DNA of 7,844 nt from an uncultured Bacteroidales bacterium. Its GTDB lineage: Bacteria > Bacteroidota > Bacteroidia > Bacteroidales > UBA932. Positions within the stretch are counted from its first letter, which is position 1. Every line of letters starts with the position of its first letter. The stretch spans positions 1 through 7,844 of the forward strand of contig CALCUQ010000128.1 of assembly GCA_937906795.1 (NCBI GenBank). Reading direction: 5' to 3'. The notes under the pieces are model-generated. The model ran no database searches and was not told where the DNA came from. It was given only the letters and a program-made list of their open reading frames with translations. Of the stretch, positions 5,876-7,844 are shown piece after piece. The position numbers and the translations under genes were made by a program.

Positions 5876-7844
5876 ATGAAAAAGATATATCTTTTATCTA
5901 TTTTGTTTTTAATGATCTGCTGTGTTGCAAATGCACAGCAAATTAAAGGTAAAGTAAATTTTATTGAGGCAACTGGAGAGAAAGTACCTGCATCTTTTGC
6001 AAACGTTTGGTGGATGGAGGGTAAGGAAGCTGCTGAAACCGATATTGATGGAAATTTCTCTTTTAAGAAAATTAAAGGGGATGATATAACTCTTATAGCT
6101 ACTTTTATTGGTTATACAAGAGATACAATTGTTGTTTCTAAGGGTGGAGAGGTTTTGGTAGATGCTACAAATCTTCTTTTTAACCTTAAAAGTGAGAATG
6201 AACTTGAGAGTCTTGTTGTAACAGGCAAACAAGAGGGAAATTATCTGTCTAAAACTGCCCAAATCAAAACTGAGGTTATCACTGCTGCAGGTTTATGTAA
6301 AATGGCTTGTTGCTCTTTGGCTGAAAGTTTTGAAAATTCTGCAAGTGTAAGTGTTGGATATTCTGATGCCGTTACTGGTGCAAAGCAGATAAAATTGTTA
6401 GGTTTGTCGGGGAGCTATACACAGATGCTTGATGAGACCAAACCTATTATGAGGGGATTGGCTTCTCCATTTGGCCTGTCTTATATTCCCGGACAATGGT
6501 TGGAAAGTATTCAGATTGCAAAAGGTCCCTCTTCTGTTATAAATGGACTAGAGGCTATGACCGGCCAAATTAATATGGAGCACAGAAAACCTACTGCGGA
6601 GAATCCTTTGTTTGTGAATCTGTTTATGAACTCAAATTTGAGACTTGAAGCCAATGTTGCTTCCTCTATACAGTTCAATGAGCATTGGAGTACTGTTTTG
6701 CAAGGTCATGTTTCCGGTGAAACAAAACAACATGATGGCAATAAGGATGGTTTTAGAGATGATCCAACTACCAGACAATTCAATATTGATAATAGATGGT
6801 TGTATTTTGTGCAGGATGGTGTGCAGATTAGATTTGGTTTCAAATATTTGGATGACAGAAGAATTGGAGGTATGATGGGTTATGAGGAGGGGATGAACCA
6901 GAGGGGTGTGAGTGGTTCAGCATTAGGAAAGGCTTTTGATAATGGTATATGGGGAAACGAGATTCATAACAATGGTGCCAGCGGTTTCTTTAAATTTGGA
7001 GTACCTGTGGGTTCTGAGGGTAATAAGAATATTGCGATAGTTGCAGACTTCTCATATTATAAAATGAATTCAAGCTACGGTTTGAAGGATTTTAATGGTA
7101 AGCAATATATGGGTTATTTTAATGCAATGTTCCAGGATAATATTAATGATAACCACAAATTTACTGTTGGTGTAAGTGGAAGATATGATGATATAGAGAG
7201 AAACCTGGTTCAGTGGGATAAAAATTCTGCAACTGCAGCTGTTATGGATCTGTCTTCTAAAGATAAAGTGATTGGCCTATATGGGGAATACACATATTCT
7301 CTTGATGAAAAATTCTCTGTGGTTGCTGGCCTAAGGGCAGATTACAGTTCGAGATATGGTTGGCAGGTTGCTCCCAGAGCAAATATAAAATACTCATTTA
7401 CAGAGAATACAATTCTTAGATTGAATGCGGGTAGAGGTTTTAGAAATCCTAATCCTATAGTTGATAATTTAGGAGTGCTTTCTTCTTCAAGATTGGTGGA
7501 TATTGATGCGGATGCTCTTGATATAGAGGATGCATGGTCTTTTGGTGGTAACTTTACCCAATATTTTAAAATTGGTGAAAAGGAGAACAACTACATTAGT
7601 TTTGATTATTTCAGAACATCGTTCAACAGTCAGCTGGTATTTGACTGGGATAGTGGCTGGAATGGCAATTCGCATGATGGAACTGTTCAAATATATAACT
7701 TTAAGAATGTAGGTAAATCAAATAACCGTTCATTTACAGATACATATCAGGTAGATTTGTCTGTTGAGCCTTTTGAGAGATTTACTGCAATTGCTACTTT
7801 CCGTTATAATAATGCTAAAGTTACAATGAAGGATAGGGGATTGG
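5876..7844 (+). CDS. TonB-dependent receptor with Cys-motif plug, putative metal (copper?) transporter (partial)
   Basis: An outer-membrane TonB-dependent receptor, open for 656 codons and cut by the window end; the last barrel strands are missing. Residues 1-20 are a signal peptide (ending CCVANA). Residues 22 to about 105 form a carboxypeptidase-D-regulatory-like domain (IKGKVNF, then ETDIDGNFSF, then FIGYTRDTIVV). The plug follows at about 110-240: ESLVVTG (111-117), CKMACC (141-146), SLAESFENSASVSV, DAVTGAKQIKLLGLSG, and IPGQWLESIQIAKGPSSVINGLEAMTGQINME (204-235). The barrel then begins, with typical strands such as VVAGLRADYSS and the RGFRNPNP segment. The Cys-containing plug matches a receptor subfamily I recall in Bacteroidota beside small Cys-rich proteins and heavy-metal-associated genes. 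Copper is the leading guess, but no substrate is proven. A Met cluster (GGMMGYEEGM, 331-340) is a possible extra soft-metal contact. The ATG at 5876 directly precedes the signal peptide. Confidence 0.93.
   Translation, partial: MKKIYLLSILFLMICCVANAQQIKGKVNFIEATGEKVPASFANVWWMEGKEAAETDIDGNFSFKKIKGDDITLIATFIGYTRDTIVVSKGGEVLVDATNLLFNLKSENELESLVVTGKQEGNYLSKTAQIKTEVITAAGLCKMACCSLAESFENSASVSVGYSDAVTGAKQIKLLGLSGSYTQMLDETKPIMRGLASPFGLSYIPGQWLESIQIAKGPSSVINGLEAMTGQINMEHRKPTAENPLFVNLFMNSNLRLEANVASSIQFNEHWSTVLQGHVSGETKQHDGNKDGFRDDPTTRQFNIDNRWLYFVQDGVQIRFGFKYLDDRRIGGMMGYEEGMNQRGVSGSALGKAFDNGIWGNEIHNNGASGFFKFGVPVGSEGNKNIAIVADFSYYKMNSSYGLKDFNGKQYMGYFNAMFQDNINDNHKFTVGVSGRYDDIERNLVQWDKNSATAAVMDLSSKDKVIGLYGEYTYSLDEKFSVVAGLRADYSSRYGWQVAPRANIKYSFTENTILRLNAGRGFRNPNPIVDNLGVLSSSRLVDIDADALDIEDAWSFGGNFTQYFKIGEKENNYISFDYFRTSFNSQLVFDWDSGWNGNSHDGTVQIYNFKNVGKSNNRSFTDTYQVDLSVEPFERFTAIATFRYNNAKVTMKDRGL

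Noticed and set aside
5909..6262. 117-codon minus-strand open frame opposite the receptor N-terminus
   Set aside because: It lies opposite the clearly recognisable carboxypeptidase-D-like and early plug coding sequence. Its translation has no recognisable motif.
6645..6875. 76-codon plus-strand open frame within the receptor, considered as a sign of a frameshift
   Set aside because: The receptor frame stays open without interruption from 5876 to the window end and reads as continuous plug and barrel sequence. No frameshift is needed.

Overview
The window looks like ordinary chromosome from an AT-rich member of the Bacteroidota, most likely Bacteroidales. The evidence is a DUF3078 outer-membrane protein, a TonB-dependent receptor with an N-terminal carboxypeptidase-D-like domain, starts without Shine-Dalgarno sequences, and TAnnTTTG (-7 type) promoter elements before several genes. 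Arginine is mostly AGA/AGG. The genus cannot be named from this sequence.

Layout. (1) 1-259 is the 3' end of proS (prolyl-tRNA synthetase). (2) 338-3459 is a tight three-gene plus-strand cluster: a conserved 236-aa cytoplasmic protein of unknown function, a DUF3078 outer-membrane barrel, and tilS (tRNA-Ile lysidine synthetase). The gaps are 3 nt and then a 4-nt ATGA overlap. (3) 3449-5218 on the minus strand is sppA (signal peptide peptidase, 67K type), whose 3' end overlaps that of tilS by 11 nt. (4) A 143-nt divergent AT-rich spacer (5219-5361) carries a -7 element for each direction. (5) 5362 to the window end is a plus-strand pair: a small exported Cys/His-rich protein and a TonB-dependent receptor that runs off the window. 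There is no gene-free stretch longer than 300 bases.

How the genes work together. The left two thirds is housekeeping: tRNA charging, tRNA modification and membrane proteolysis. The right third is the most interesting part. The small protein has a CC-GE-HH-GEG-CC cluster, and the receptor plug has a CKMACC motif. Both suggest handling of a soft metal, with copper the leading guess. They appear to form one transcription unit, probably started from a promoter so close to the first ATG that the message may be leaderless. No mobile element, CRISPR array, phage gene or RNA gene was seen. The metal-handling pair belongs to a pattern I recall from other Bacteroidota, so it is under-characterised rather than certainly new.
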